Part shown: positions 11,452-19,101 of the stretch, in pieces | Position numbering within the stretch: the first letter of the stretch is position 1 | Layout: each line of letters starts with the position of its first letter | Assembly: GCA_002698425.1 (NCBI GenBank) | Contig: NZXU01000087.1 | Span: 3,809-67,808, forward strand | DNA: 64,000 bases | Reading direction: 5' to 3' | From: Ahrensia sp. | Lineage (GTDB): Bacteria > Pseudomonadota > Alphaproteobacteria > Rhizobiales > Rhizobiaceae | Notes under the pieces: model-generated | Told to the model about the DNA's origin: nothing | Database searches by the model: none | Seen by the model: only the letters and a program-made list of their open reading frames with translations | Position numbers and translations under genes: made by a program

Positions 11452-13082
11452 ACGGCCGCCTCGGCCTCGGCCCTTTCGCGGAAGATCCGGCGGATGACCT
11501 TGCCGGTGGTGGTCAGCGGCATCTCGTCGACGAACTCGATCTCGCGCGGATATTCATGCGCCGAGAGGCGCTGCTTGACGAAGGACCCGATGGCCTCCTT
11601 CAGCGCCTCGGACGGTGCGACGCCCTCGTTGAGAACAAGATAGGCCTTGACCAACTGGCCCCGGATCGGGTCCGGCTTGCCGATCACGGCGGCCAGCGCG
11701 ACGTCCGGATGGCCGACGAGGCAATCCTCGATCTCGCCCGGGCCGATGCGGTAGCCGGCCGAGGAGATGACGTCGTCGTCGCGTCCGACGAAGAAGAAAT
11801 AACCGTCCTCGTCGCGCATGCCCTGGTCGCCGGTGGTCATCCAGTCGCCGATGAACTTCGCCCTGGTCGCGTCCGGATTGCCCCAATATTCCAGGAACAT
11901 CACCGGGTCGGGACGGCGGATGGCGACCTGGCCCTGCGCGCCCGCGGGCAATTCGTTGCCCTTGTCGTCGATGACCGCGACGCGGTGGCCGGCCACCGGC
12001 TTGCCCATCGAGCCGGGGCGGACGACATCGAGTGCGGCGCAGGCCGACAGGACCAGATTGCATTCGGTCTGTCCGTAGAACTCGTTGACCGTCAGGCCGA
12101 GATTGTCGCGGCACCAGGCGAGCGTCTCGCGCCCGAGCGCCTCGCCGCCGGAACCGAGCGTGCGCAGCTTCAGGTCGAAATCGCGGGCGCGGGGCCCGAG
12201 CGTCGCCAGCATCCGGATCGCGGTCGGCGGCAGGAAGGCGTTGCGCACGCCGGCCTTTTCCATCAGTGCCAGCGCCCATTCGGCGCTGAAGCGCGGGGCG
12301 CGCGCCGCAACGACCGGGACGCCGTGATAGAGCCCCGGAAGCAGGACGTTGAGCAGCCCGCCGGCCCAGGCCCAGTCGGCCGGCGTCCAAAGCAGGTCTC
12401 CCGGCTGCGGCAGCATTTCGTGATGCGTTTCGACGCCGGGCAGGTGCCCGAGCAGGACGCGATGAGCATGCAGCGCGCCCTTGGGCTGGCCGGTCGTGCC
12501 GGAGGTGAAGATCATCAGCGCCGGGTCGTCGGGGCCGGTGTCGGCCGGTGCGAAATCCGCCGCGCCGCCGGCGGCGAGTTCGTCGAAATCGCGAGCATCC
12601 GCGCCGCCGTCGATGGATATCCGCGTTTTCAGCCCGGGGAATTCCTCGCCCGAGGCTTCGAGCTTGGCGAGACCGCTCTGGTCGAGGACGATTGCGGCCG
12701 CGCCGGACAGGTTCAGCCGGTAGGCGATCGCGTCGGGACCGAACTGCATGGCCATCGGCACGGCGATGGCGCCGAGCTTGTAGATCGCCAGATGGGCGAT
12801 CGGCGTCTGGAAGCATTGCGGCAGCAGGATCGCCACCCGGTCGCCGCGCCGGACGCCGAGACCGGCAAGCGCGGCCGCGAAGCGGTTCGACTTCTCCGAT
12901 AATTCGCCGAAGCTCAGCGTGACCGACCGGTCCTCCGACCAGTCGATGATGGCGGGTTTGTCCGGCGCATGCCCGTCGGCGCAGGCGACGCCGATATTGA
13001 AGCGTTCGGGGACGTCCCAGCGGAAGCGGGACACGAGATCGTCATAGGAAACCGGATCAGCAGGCAACATGGAGAAGCTCAT
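11448..13082 (-). CDS. acyl-CoA synthetase (AMP-forming)
   Basis: 544-residue ANL-superfamily ligase, closest in character to medium-chain acyl-CoA synthetases. The AMP-binding P-loop FTSGTTGQPKGALHAH is near residue 195, YGQTE near 330, TTGDQGMRDEDGYFFFVGR near 410 and the C-terminal catalytic lysine in TTTGKVIRR near 525. It forms an acyl-adenylate, then the CoA thioester. It follows the deoR gene on the same strand by 40 bases, but a shared function is not established. The substrate is unknown. Confidence 0.88.
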   Translation of the reverse strand: MSFSMLPADPVSYDDLVSRFRWDVPERFNIGVACADGHAPDKPAIIDWSEDRSVTLSFGELSEKSNRFAAALAGLGVRRGDRVAILLPQCFQTPIAHLAIYKLGAIAVPMAMQFGPDAIAYRLNLSGAAAIVLDQSGLAKLEASGEEFPGLKTRISIDGGADARDFDELAAGGAADFAPADTGPDDPALMIFTSGTTGQPKGALHAHRVLLGHLPGVETHHEMLPQPGDLLWTPADWAWAGGLLNVLLPGLYHGVPVVAARAPRFSAEWALALMEKAGVRNAFLPPTAIRMLATLGPRARDFDLKLRTLGSGGEALGRETLAWCRDNLGLTVNEFYGQTECNLVLSACAALDVVRPGSMGKPVAGHRVAVIDDKGNELPAGAQGQVAIRRPDPVMFLEYWGNPDATRAKFIGDWMTTGDQGMRDEDGYFFFVGRDDDVISSAGYRIGPGEIEDCLVGHPDVALAAVIGKPDPIRGQLVKAYLVLNEGVAPSEALKEAIGSFVKQRLSAHEYPREIEFVDEMPLTTTGKVIRRIFRERAEAEAAV

Positions 13083-13122
13083 GCATTGTTCCGGAAGCCA
13101 GTCAAGCGCGCGGCGACCGTAC

Positions 13123-13881
13123 CTAGGCCCGGGCGATGGTCAGCAGGGTGCCGTCCCGCTCGAGCGCGGATGCGATTTCGTCGGGCGGCGCGGCGTCGGT
13201 GATCAGTTCGTCGATGTCGTCGAAGCCGCAGACATTGACGAGGCCGCGGCGGCCGAACTTGGTGCGGTCGGTGACGACGACCTTGCGCTCGCCGCAGGAG
13301 AGCACCATGCGGGCGAATTCCGCCTCCTCCAGATCGAAATCCATGACGCCGTTCACGCCGACCGCACCGGTCGAGATGACCGCATGCGTGACGGTGAAAC
13401 GGCGGATGAAATCGACCGCCGATGCGCCGAAGGCGGCGCCGGAATCGCTGCGCAACTCGCCGCCGGCCATGTAGACGCGGTTGCCGTTGACGGTCGCCAG
13501 CGTGCGGGCGACATCGGAGGAATTCGTCACCACGGTCAGGCGCCGGAGCGCCGTCAGTTCGCGCGCGACGAAGCTGGTCGTCGTGCCGGTGTCGAGCATG
13601 ACCGAATCGCCGTTGCGGATCGTTTCGGCGAGGCGGCGGGCGATCAGCTGCTTGGCGCTGGCGTTTTCGCGCATGCGGCGCTGGAAGGGCGCCTCGCCGA
13701 TCTGGCCGGCCAGGCCGACCGCGCCATGCACCTTGAGGACGCTGCCGTTTTCCGTCAGCGGCCGGACGTCGCGCCGGACGGTTTCCAGCGACACGCCGAG
13801 CCGGGAGGCGAGCGCCGCGATGGTGACGCTTCCCTCCTCGTTGAGGATCTTCAGAATTTCTGCGTGGCGCTTGGAGAGCAT
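13123..13881 (-). CDS. DeoR/GlpR family transcriptional repressor
   Basis: 252 residues. N-terminal winged helix (RHAEILKILNEEG, then IAALASRLGVSLETVRRDV) with the DeoR signature, followed by the DeoRC sensor domain (DTGTTTSFVARELTA and later GVNGVMDFDLEEAEFAR). DeoR-type sensors usually bind phosphorylated sugars or sugar-like intermediates (family knowledge). It is divergent from the betaine-type transporter operon that encodes two kinases, which fits regulation by a phosphorylated metabolite (inference). GGAG precedes the start. Confidence 0.9.
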   Translation of the reverse strand: MLSKRHAEILKILNEEGSVTIAALASRLGVSLETVRRDVRPLTENGSVLKVHGAVGLAGQIGEAPFQRRMRENASAKQLIARRLAETIRNGDSVMLDTGTTTSFVARELTALRRLTVVTNSSDVARTLATVNGNRVYMAGGELRSDSGAAFGASAVDFIRRFTVTHAVISTGAVGVNGVMDFDLEEAEFARMVLSCGERKVVVTDRTKFGRRGLVNVCGFDDIDELITDAAPPDEIASALERDGTLLTIARA

Positions 13882-13942
13882 GGGGTTTGCTCCAATTGAT
13901 GCTTATTCGTTAGGCGTTGTCTGCCGATTTTGCAATCAAATC

Positions 13943-13980
13943 CACAAAATCGGGCATGAAAATCACAAAAAGCCACAAAA
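13943..13980. promoter_or_regulatory. three phased CACAAAA repeats, candidate DeoR operator
   Basis: CACAAAA occurs at 13943-13949, 13964-13970 and 13974-13980. Start-to-start distances are 21 and 10 bases, about two and one helical turns. The block lies just upstream of a TTGACA at 13986 and between the divergent deoR and binding-protein genes, the expected place for the operator. Confidence 0.45.
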
Positions 13981-13985
13981 CTCGA

Positions 13986-14015
13986 TTGACAGGCAGCAGC
14001 TTCTCACGCGTTAAT
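13986..14015 (+). promoter_or_regulatory. candidate promoter of the betaine-type ABC operon
   Basis: TTGACA at 13986-13991, then 18 bases, then GTTAAT at 14010-14015. The -35 is perfect and the -10 matches four of six. It leads into the transporter operon and directly follows the CACAAAA repeats. Confidence 0.4.
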
Positions 14016-14049
14016 TTCAATCAGGGCCGAGGTGCAAGGCAACAGACGA

Positions 14050-14096
14050 CCCGAACAGGTCAGGCGATTGCGATCATCACGGTTCCCCGAACAGGT
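14050..14096 (+). repeat. direct repeat CCCGAACAGGT in the operon leader
   Basis: The 11-mer CCCGAACAGGT is present at 14050-14060 and again at 14086-14096, 36 bases apart, the second copy 16 bases before the ATG. Its role is unknown; it could be a regulator site or a small duplication. Confidence 0.5.
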
Positions 14097-14112
14097 GCAC
14101 AGGGAGCGCGAC

Positions 14113-15087
14113 ATGACAGCATTCGAATTCAGGAGAAAGACCCTCGCCGCGAGTTTCGCGGTGTCGGCAATCGCGATGATGGCGGGGTCGTTTCCCGCGA
14201 CGGCGCAGGAATCCACCGATCCCATCAAGCTGACATTGCATGACTGGACCGGCCAGCTGATCACCACCCATCTCATGGGCGAGGTGCTGCAGAAGGCCGG
14301 CTACAATGTCGATTATGTCCAGGCCGACTACCTGGCGCAGTTTGCCGGGCTGGAGACGGGCGACCTCGATGTCGCGATGGAAATGTGGGAAACGACCGGC
14401 CGCGAGGCGATGGATGCCGCGACCGCCACCGGCAAGGTGGAGAATTTCGGCCCGACCGGCATGAAGGCCAAGGAAGAGTGGTGGTTCCCGGAATACATGA
14501 AGGAACAGTGCCCGGGGCTTCCGAACTGGGAAGCGCTGAAGGACGAGGCCTGCGCCGAAGCCTTCTCGACCGCCGAAACCGCGCCGAAGGGCCGCTATCT
14601 CGGCGGACCGGTGACCTGGGGCGGCTTCGACGACGAGCGCGTCGAGGCGCTGGACCTGCCTTTCGAGGTGATCCATGCCGGAACGGACGCGGCGCTGTTC
14701 GCCGAGCTGGAAAGCGCCTATCAGCGCAAGGCGCCGATCATGCTGTGGATCTACGCGCCGCACTGGGCTCCGGCGAAATACAAGGGCGAGTGGGTAGAGT
14801 TCCCGGAATATACGGCGGACTGCTACAACGACCCGGCCTGGGGCTCCAATCCGGACATGGCCTATGATTGCGGCAAGCCGTTCGGCGAGATCTGGAAGGT
14901 CGGCTGGGCTGGCGTGAAGGACAAGTGGCCGGGCGCCTACGAGGCGATCAAGGCGTTCACCATCGACAATGACGAGATGGGCGCGATGATTACCGAGGTC
15001 GATCTCAACGGCAAGACCGTCGAGGAAGTGACCGCCGAGTGGATGGCCGCCAACGAAGACCGCTGGATGGGCTGGATCGGCAAGTAA
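14113..15087 (+). CDS. betaine/choline-type ABC transporter substrate-binding protein
   Basis: 324-residue OpuAC-domain protein with a signal peptide ending near SFPATAQ|ES (residue 30). It begins KLTLHDWTGQLITTHLMGEV and is rich in Trp/Tyr, as in cation-pi boxes that hold quaternary amines. Four cysteines in two local pairs (EQCPG/EACAE and ADCYN/YDCGK) could form disulfides. Start at 14113 has AGGGAG upstream. It is the first gene of a seven-gene run and is followed by a strong hairpin. The ligand is probably a methylated amine; which one cannot be told. Confidence 0.85.
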   Translation: MTAFEFRRKTLAASFAVSAIAMMAGSFPATAQESTDPIKLTLHDWTGQLITTHLMGEVLQKAGYNVDYVQADYLAQFAGLETGDLDVAMEMWETTGREAMDAATATGKVENFGPTGMKAKEEWWFPEYMKEQCPGLPNWEALKDEACAEAFSTAETAPKGRYLGGPVTWGGFDDERVEALDLPFEVIHAGTDAALFAELESAYQRKAPIMLWIYAPHWAPAKYKGEWVEFPEYTADCYNDPAWGSNPDMAYDCGKPFGEIWKVGWAGVKDKWPGAYEAIKAFTIDNDEMGAMITEVDLNGKTVEEVTAEWMAANEDRWMGWIGK

Positions 15088-15107
15088 GCCGCATCCGCCA
15101 ACAGCCC

Positions 15108-15141
15108 GGAGCCGCCGTCCAACCTCCCGGACGGCGGCTCC
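15108..15141 (+). promoter_or_regulatory. 13-bp intercistronic hairpin after the binding-protein gene
   Basis: GGAGCCGCCGTCC at 15108-15120 pairs perfectly with GGACGGCGGCTCC at 15129-15141 around an 8-base loop. There is no T run, so it is more likely an RNA-stability or partial-attenuation element that raises binding protein over ATPase and permease. Confidence 0.7.
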
Positions 15142-15174
15142 GCCTTCACGAATTCCCGATTTGCCGAGGCATCA

Positions 15175-16194
15175 ATGGCGCCGCCGGAAGCCAAACTCGT
15201 CTGCCGAAATATCTGGAAACTGTTCGGGCACGGAGCCCAGGAGTTCCTGACCCGGCATGGCGGCAATCCGTCCCTTGAAGACATCCAGTCCGCCGGCCTC
15301 GTCGCCGCCGCGCGCGCTGTCGACATCACGGTCGGCGAGGGCGAGATCTTCGTCATCATGGGCTTGTCGGGGTCCGGCAAGTCGACCCTGGTGCGCTGCC
15401 TGTCGCGGCTGATCGAGCCGACGGCCGGCGAAATCCTGTTTCACGGCGAGAACCTGCTGGCGGCGAGCGACAGCCGGATGATCGAGATCCGGCGGCACAA
15501 GATGGGCATGGTGTTCCAGCATTTCGCCCTGTTGCCGCACATGACCGTTCTCGCCAATGTCGCCTTTCCGCTCGAAGTGCAGGGCGTCGGACGGGCGGAG
15601 CGCGAAGAGCGCGCCCGCAAGATGATCGCGCTTGTCGGACTCACCGGCCGCGAGGACGCCTATCCGCGGCAGCTCTCCGGCGGCCAGCAGCAGCGCGTCG
15701 GGATCGCCCGGTCGCTCGCGGTCGAGCCGGAGCTGTGGTTCCTCGACGAGCCGTTTTCCGCGCTCGATCCGCTGATCCGCCGCGAGATGCAGGACGAGTT
15801 CATCCGCCTGCAATCGGTTTTGAAGAAGACCATCGTCTTCATCACCCATGATTTCGACGAGGCGATCCGGCTTGCCGACAAGATCGCCATCATGAAGGAC
15901 GGGGAAGTGGTCCAGGCCGGGACGCCGGAGGAGATCGTCCTCCACCCCGCCACCGACTATGTCCAGGAATTCACCCGCGCCGTGCCGCGCGCCAAGGTGG
16001 TGCGCGTGCGCTCGGTGATGAAGCCGCTCGAAGGCGATGCGCCGCAGGCCACGGTTTCGGCGCATGCGACGGTCGCGGAAGCCGCGCCGCTGTTCCTCGC
16101 GGGCGCCGAAAGGCTGCGGGTGACCGGACCGGATGACGAGACGGTCGGCATGCTCGATCGCTCCGACGTCGTCACCATGATGCTCGGAGGCTGA
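15175..16194 (+). CDS. betaine-type ABC transporter ATPase
   Basis: 339-residue ProV/OpuAA-like ATPase. Walker A is GLSGSGKST (about 62), Q-loop VFQHFALLPH, signature LSGGQQQR, Walker B LWFLDEPFSALD, and the switch His in FITHDFDEA. An N-terminal extension before the core (FGHGAQEFLTRHGG) is typical of ProV types. The C-terminal part (from about 275) is a reduced regulatory region with VTGPDDETVGMLDRSDVV, like half of a CBS pair. One base separates its stop from the permease start. Confidence 0.92.
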   Translation: MAPPEAKLVCRNIWKLFGHGAQEFLTRHGGNPSLEDIQSAGLVAAARAVDITVGEGEIFVIMGLSGSGKSTLVRCLSRLIEPTAGEILFHGENLLAASDSRMIEIRRHKMGMVFQHFALLPHMTVLANVAFPLEVQGVGRAEREERARKMIALVGLTGREDAYPRQLSGGQQQRVGIARSLAVEPELWFLDEPFSALDPLIRREMQDEFIRLQSVLKKTIVFITHDFDEAIRLADKIAIMKDGEVVQAGTPEEIVLHPATDYVQEFTRAVPRAKVVRVRSVMKPLEGDAPQATVSAHATVAEAAPLFLAGAERLRVTGPDDETVGMLDRSDVVTMMLGG

Positions 16195-16195
16195 G

Positions 16196-18217
16196 ATGAC
16201 GGACGTCGCCTCGATCCAGCCCATCGGCGCCGCGAGGCCGCGGCGGACCGGTGCGTGGATCATGGGCGCGGCGGCTGTCCTGTTCGTCCTGTTCTGGCAA
16301 TATGGCGAGCCGCTCGCCGAATGGGCCTTCGACTATCCGAGGAAGATGGAGGTTCCGGTCGCGAAGTGGATCAACATATTCACCAAGTGGCTGTTGAACG
16401 ACGCCTCCTTCGGGCTTTTCACCTTCACGGATCTGACCCGCTTCATCGCGGCGGTCGTCAACGTGCCCTACAAGGCGGTGCTGAGCCTCTTGTCGACCGG
16501 GTTCCTCTCGGGGCAGGGATCGGGCGCGATACAGCTCGTGCCGCCGCTTCCCTGGATCGCCGTCATCGTCGTGGTTGCGCTGATGGGGCTTTACGCCGGC
16601 GGCCGGCGGCTGGCCCTGGTCGTTTCGCTTTGCTTCATCTTCATAGCGGTGTTCGGCCAGTGGACGAGCGCGATGGTCACGCTCGCCTCGATCCTCGTCG
16701 CCGTGCCGCTCGGTGTCGTCGGCGGGCTGCTGCTCGGCATCGGCGCCTTTCGCTGGCGCTGGCTCGACCGTGCGCTGTTGCCCGTGCTCGACCTGATGCA
16801 GACGATCCCGGTCTTCGCCTATCTGGTGCCGATCCTGTTCATGTTCGGCTTCGGCGCGACGGCGGCGGTGGTGGCGACGTTGATCTACGCCATGCCGCCG
16901 ATGACCCGCGTGACGACGCTGGCGTTGCGCCGGGTGCCGCCCGAGGTGAAGGATCTCGGTCAGATGATCGGCTGTTCGCAGCGCCAGATGACCTGGCGGG
17001 TGCTGGTGCCGTCGGCGAAGGAAAGCCTGCTGGTGGGCATGAACCAGGTGATCATGCTGTCGCTGAACATGGTCATCATCGCCTCGATGATCGGCGCGGG
17101 CGGGCTCGGTTTCGATGTGCTGGCGGCGCTGCGGCGGCTCGATTTTGGCGCCGGGCTGGAAGCCGGTTTCGCGATCGTGGCGCTGGCGATCGCGCTCGAC
17201 CGGCTGAGCCAGGCCTTCGCCAACCGGCAGGCGAAACCGGCTTTGCATGAGCCGCGCGGTTTCGTCGCGAACAATCCCTATCTGCTGGCGGCGCTCGTCT
17301 TCGTGGTCATTGCGGGCGTCGCCGGCCTTTTTGTTCCCGCCGTCCAGGCCTATCCGGACGCGCTGACGATCTCTACGGGCACCTTCATGTCGCGCGTCGT
17401 CGAGTGGATCAATGTCAACTTCTTCGACACGCTGGAAGCGATCAAGAACACGCTTTTGATCGAGGTGCTGGTGCCGTTCAAGCGGCTGCTGCTCGGCTTT
17501 CCCTGGATCGGCGTCGTCGCGATCCTCGGCGTTGCCGGCTGGGTGCTGCGCGGGCCGGGCTTGGCCCTGCTGGTCGCCGTGCTCTCCTTCCTGATCGCCG
17601 CCACCGGCCAGTGGGAAAAGGCGATGATCACGACCTATCTCTGCGGCATCTCGGTGCTGTTCGCGACGCTGATCGGCACGCCGATCGGTATTGCCGCGGC
17701 GGAGAAGGAACGGCTTTGGCGCTGGGTGCAGCTGGCCATCGACACGCTGCAGACGCTGCCTTCCTTCGTCTACCTGATGCCGGCGGTGATGCTGTTCCGC
17801 GTCGGCGATTTCACGGCGATGATCGCGGTGGTCGCCTATTCGATCGTGCCGGCCATCCGCTACACGGTGCTGGGCATCCAGCGGGTCGATCCGCGTCTGA
17901 TCGAGGCCGGCAAGGCGATGGGCTGCACGGAATGGCAGATCCTGACGCGCATCAAGCTGAAGCTCGCCCTGCCGGAAATCATGCTCGGGCTGAACCAGAC
18001 CATCATGTTCGCCCTGTCGATGCTGGTGATCACCGCGCTGGTCGGCACCCGCGACCTCGGTCAGGAGGTCTATATCGCTCTGACCAAGGCCGATCCGGGC
18101 CGCGGCCTTGTCGCGGGGCTTGCCGTCGCCTTCATCGCGATCATCTCCGACCGGCTGATCTCGGCGGGCGCGATGCGGGCGCGCAACCGGCTCGGGATTT
18201 CGGAGGAAGGGCAATGA
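16196..18217 (+). CDS. betaine-type ABC permease, tandem fusion of two permease domains
   Basis: 673 residues, about twice the usual ProW/OpuAB length, because two BPD_transp_1 domains are joined. The first (about 130-340) has the coupling loop region EVKDLGQMIGCSQRQMTWRV. The second (about 430-660) has RLIEAGKAMGCTEWQILTRI. About 12-14 membrane segments in total. The halves differ clearly, so this is an old fusion. One polypeptide would form the full membrane channel with a dimer of the single ATPase. The end overlaps the kinase start by ATGA. Confidence 0.88.
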   Translation: MTDVASIQPIGAARPRRTGAWIMGAAAVLFVLFWQYGEPLAEWAFDYPRKMEVPVAKWINIFTKWLLNDASFGLFTFTDLTRFIAAVVNVPYKAVLSLLSTGFLSGQGSGAIQLVPPLPWIAVIVVVALMGLYAGGRRLALVVSLCFIFIAVFGQWTSAMVTLASILVAVPLGVVGGLLLGIGAFRWRWLDRALLPVLDLMQTIPVFAYLVPILFMFGFGATAAVVATLIYAMPPMTRVTTLALRRVPPEVKDLGQMIGCSQRQMTWRVLVPSAKESLLVGMNQVIMLSLNMVIIASMIGAGGLGFDVLAALRRLDFGAGLEAGFAIVALAIALDRLSQAFANRQAKPALHEPRGFVANNPYLLAALVFVVIAGVAGLFVPAVQAYPDALTISTGTFMSRVVEWINVNFFDTLEAIKNTLLIEVLVPFKRLLLGFPWIGVVAILGVAGWVLRGPGLALLVAVLSFLIAATGQWEKAMITTYLCGISVLFATLIGTPIGIAAAEKERLWRWVQLAIDTLQTLPSFVYLMPAVMLFRVGDFTAMIAVVAYSIVPAIRYTVLGIQRVDPRLIEAGKAMGCTEWQILTRIKLKLALPEIMLGLNQTIMFALSMLVITALVGTRDLGQEVYIALTKADPGRGLVAGLAVAFIAIISDRLISAGAMRARNRLGISEEGQ

Positions 18218-19101
18218 GCGCGGAAGGAAAGATCGCTGCTCTGCCCTGCTGGACCGGCAACGTCGCCATGGAGCCGCTGACCGGCGGGCTGTCGAACGAG
18301 AGTTGGCTGGTCAAGGACGGCGCGGGAAAGCATGTCGTGCGGTTCGGCAAGGACTATCCGTTCCATCACGTCATCCGCGAGCGCGAAATTTCGGTGGCCC
18401 GCGCAGCGCATGAGGCCGGATTTTCGCCGAAGGTGGAATATTCGGAACCGGGCGTCATGGTCTCGGCCTTCCTCGAGGCGCGGACATGGACGGAAGAGGA
18501 CATGCGGGCGCAGCCGGAGCGGATTGCGCAGCTCTTGAACGATTTTCATCACAAGATGCTGGCGGCGGTGTCCGGGCCGGGCTTCATGTTCTGGGTGTTC
18601 CACGTCATTCGGGACTATGCACGCACGCTGAAGGCCGGCGACAGCAGCCATGTTGCCGAGCTGCCGCACTACCTGGCGCTCGCCGAGGCGCTGGAGGCCG
18701 CCCAGGCGCCGTTGCCGATCGTCTTCGGGCACAACGATCTGCTGCCGGGCAATTTCCTCGATGACGGCAAGCGGCTTTGGCTGATCGACTTCGAATATGC
18801 CGGTTTCAACACGGCCATGTTCGATCTCGCCGGCGCGGCGTCCAATTCGGGCATGGATGACGAGACGGCGGAACGGTTGCTTTCGACCTATTTCGGCCGC
18901 GCCTCCGACGCGGCGGTGAAGCGCTCCTTCGACGCCATGCAATGCGCCTCGCTGCTGCGCGAGGCGATGTGGTCGATGGTCTCGGAGCTGCACCTGGATG
19001 CGCCGGGCGTCGATTACGCCGCCTATACGCAGGAAAACCTCGCGCGGCTCGCCGCCGCGCTCGACCGCTATCACTCCAAACACGGAAAGACTTCATCATG
19101 A
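18214..19101 (+). CDS. choline/ethanolamine kinase-like phosphotransferase (APH fold), copy 1
   Basis: 295-residue protein-kinase-like fold. The nucleotide loop is LTGGLSNESWLVKD (about 22-35), the catalytic loop IVFGHNDLLPGNFLDD (Asp of HND, about 172) and the metal-binding DFE in LWLIDFEYAGFN. This is the choline-kinase/APH signature, so an ATP-dependent phosphorylation of a small hydroxylated amine is likely. It is linked by ATGA overlaps to the permease before it and the flavoprotein after it. The substrate is unknown; ethanolamine, choline and hydroxylated amino acids are all possible. Confidence 0.82.
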   Translation: MSAEGKIAALPCWTGNVAMEPLTGGLSNESWLVKDGAGKHVVRFGKDYPFHHVIREREISVARAAHEAGFSPKVEYSEPGVMVSAFLEARTWTEEDMRAQPERIAQLLNDFHHKMLAAVSGPGFMFWVFHVIRDYARTLKAGDSSHVAELPHYLALAEALEAAQAPLPIVFGHNDLLPGNFLDDGKRLWLIDFEYAGFNTAMFDLAGAASNSGMDDETAERLLSTYFGRASDAAVKRSFDAMQCASLLREAMWSMVSELHLDAPGVDYAAYTQENLARLAAALDRYHSKHGKTSS

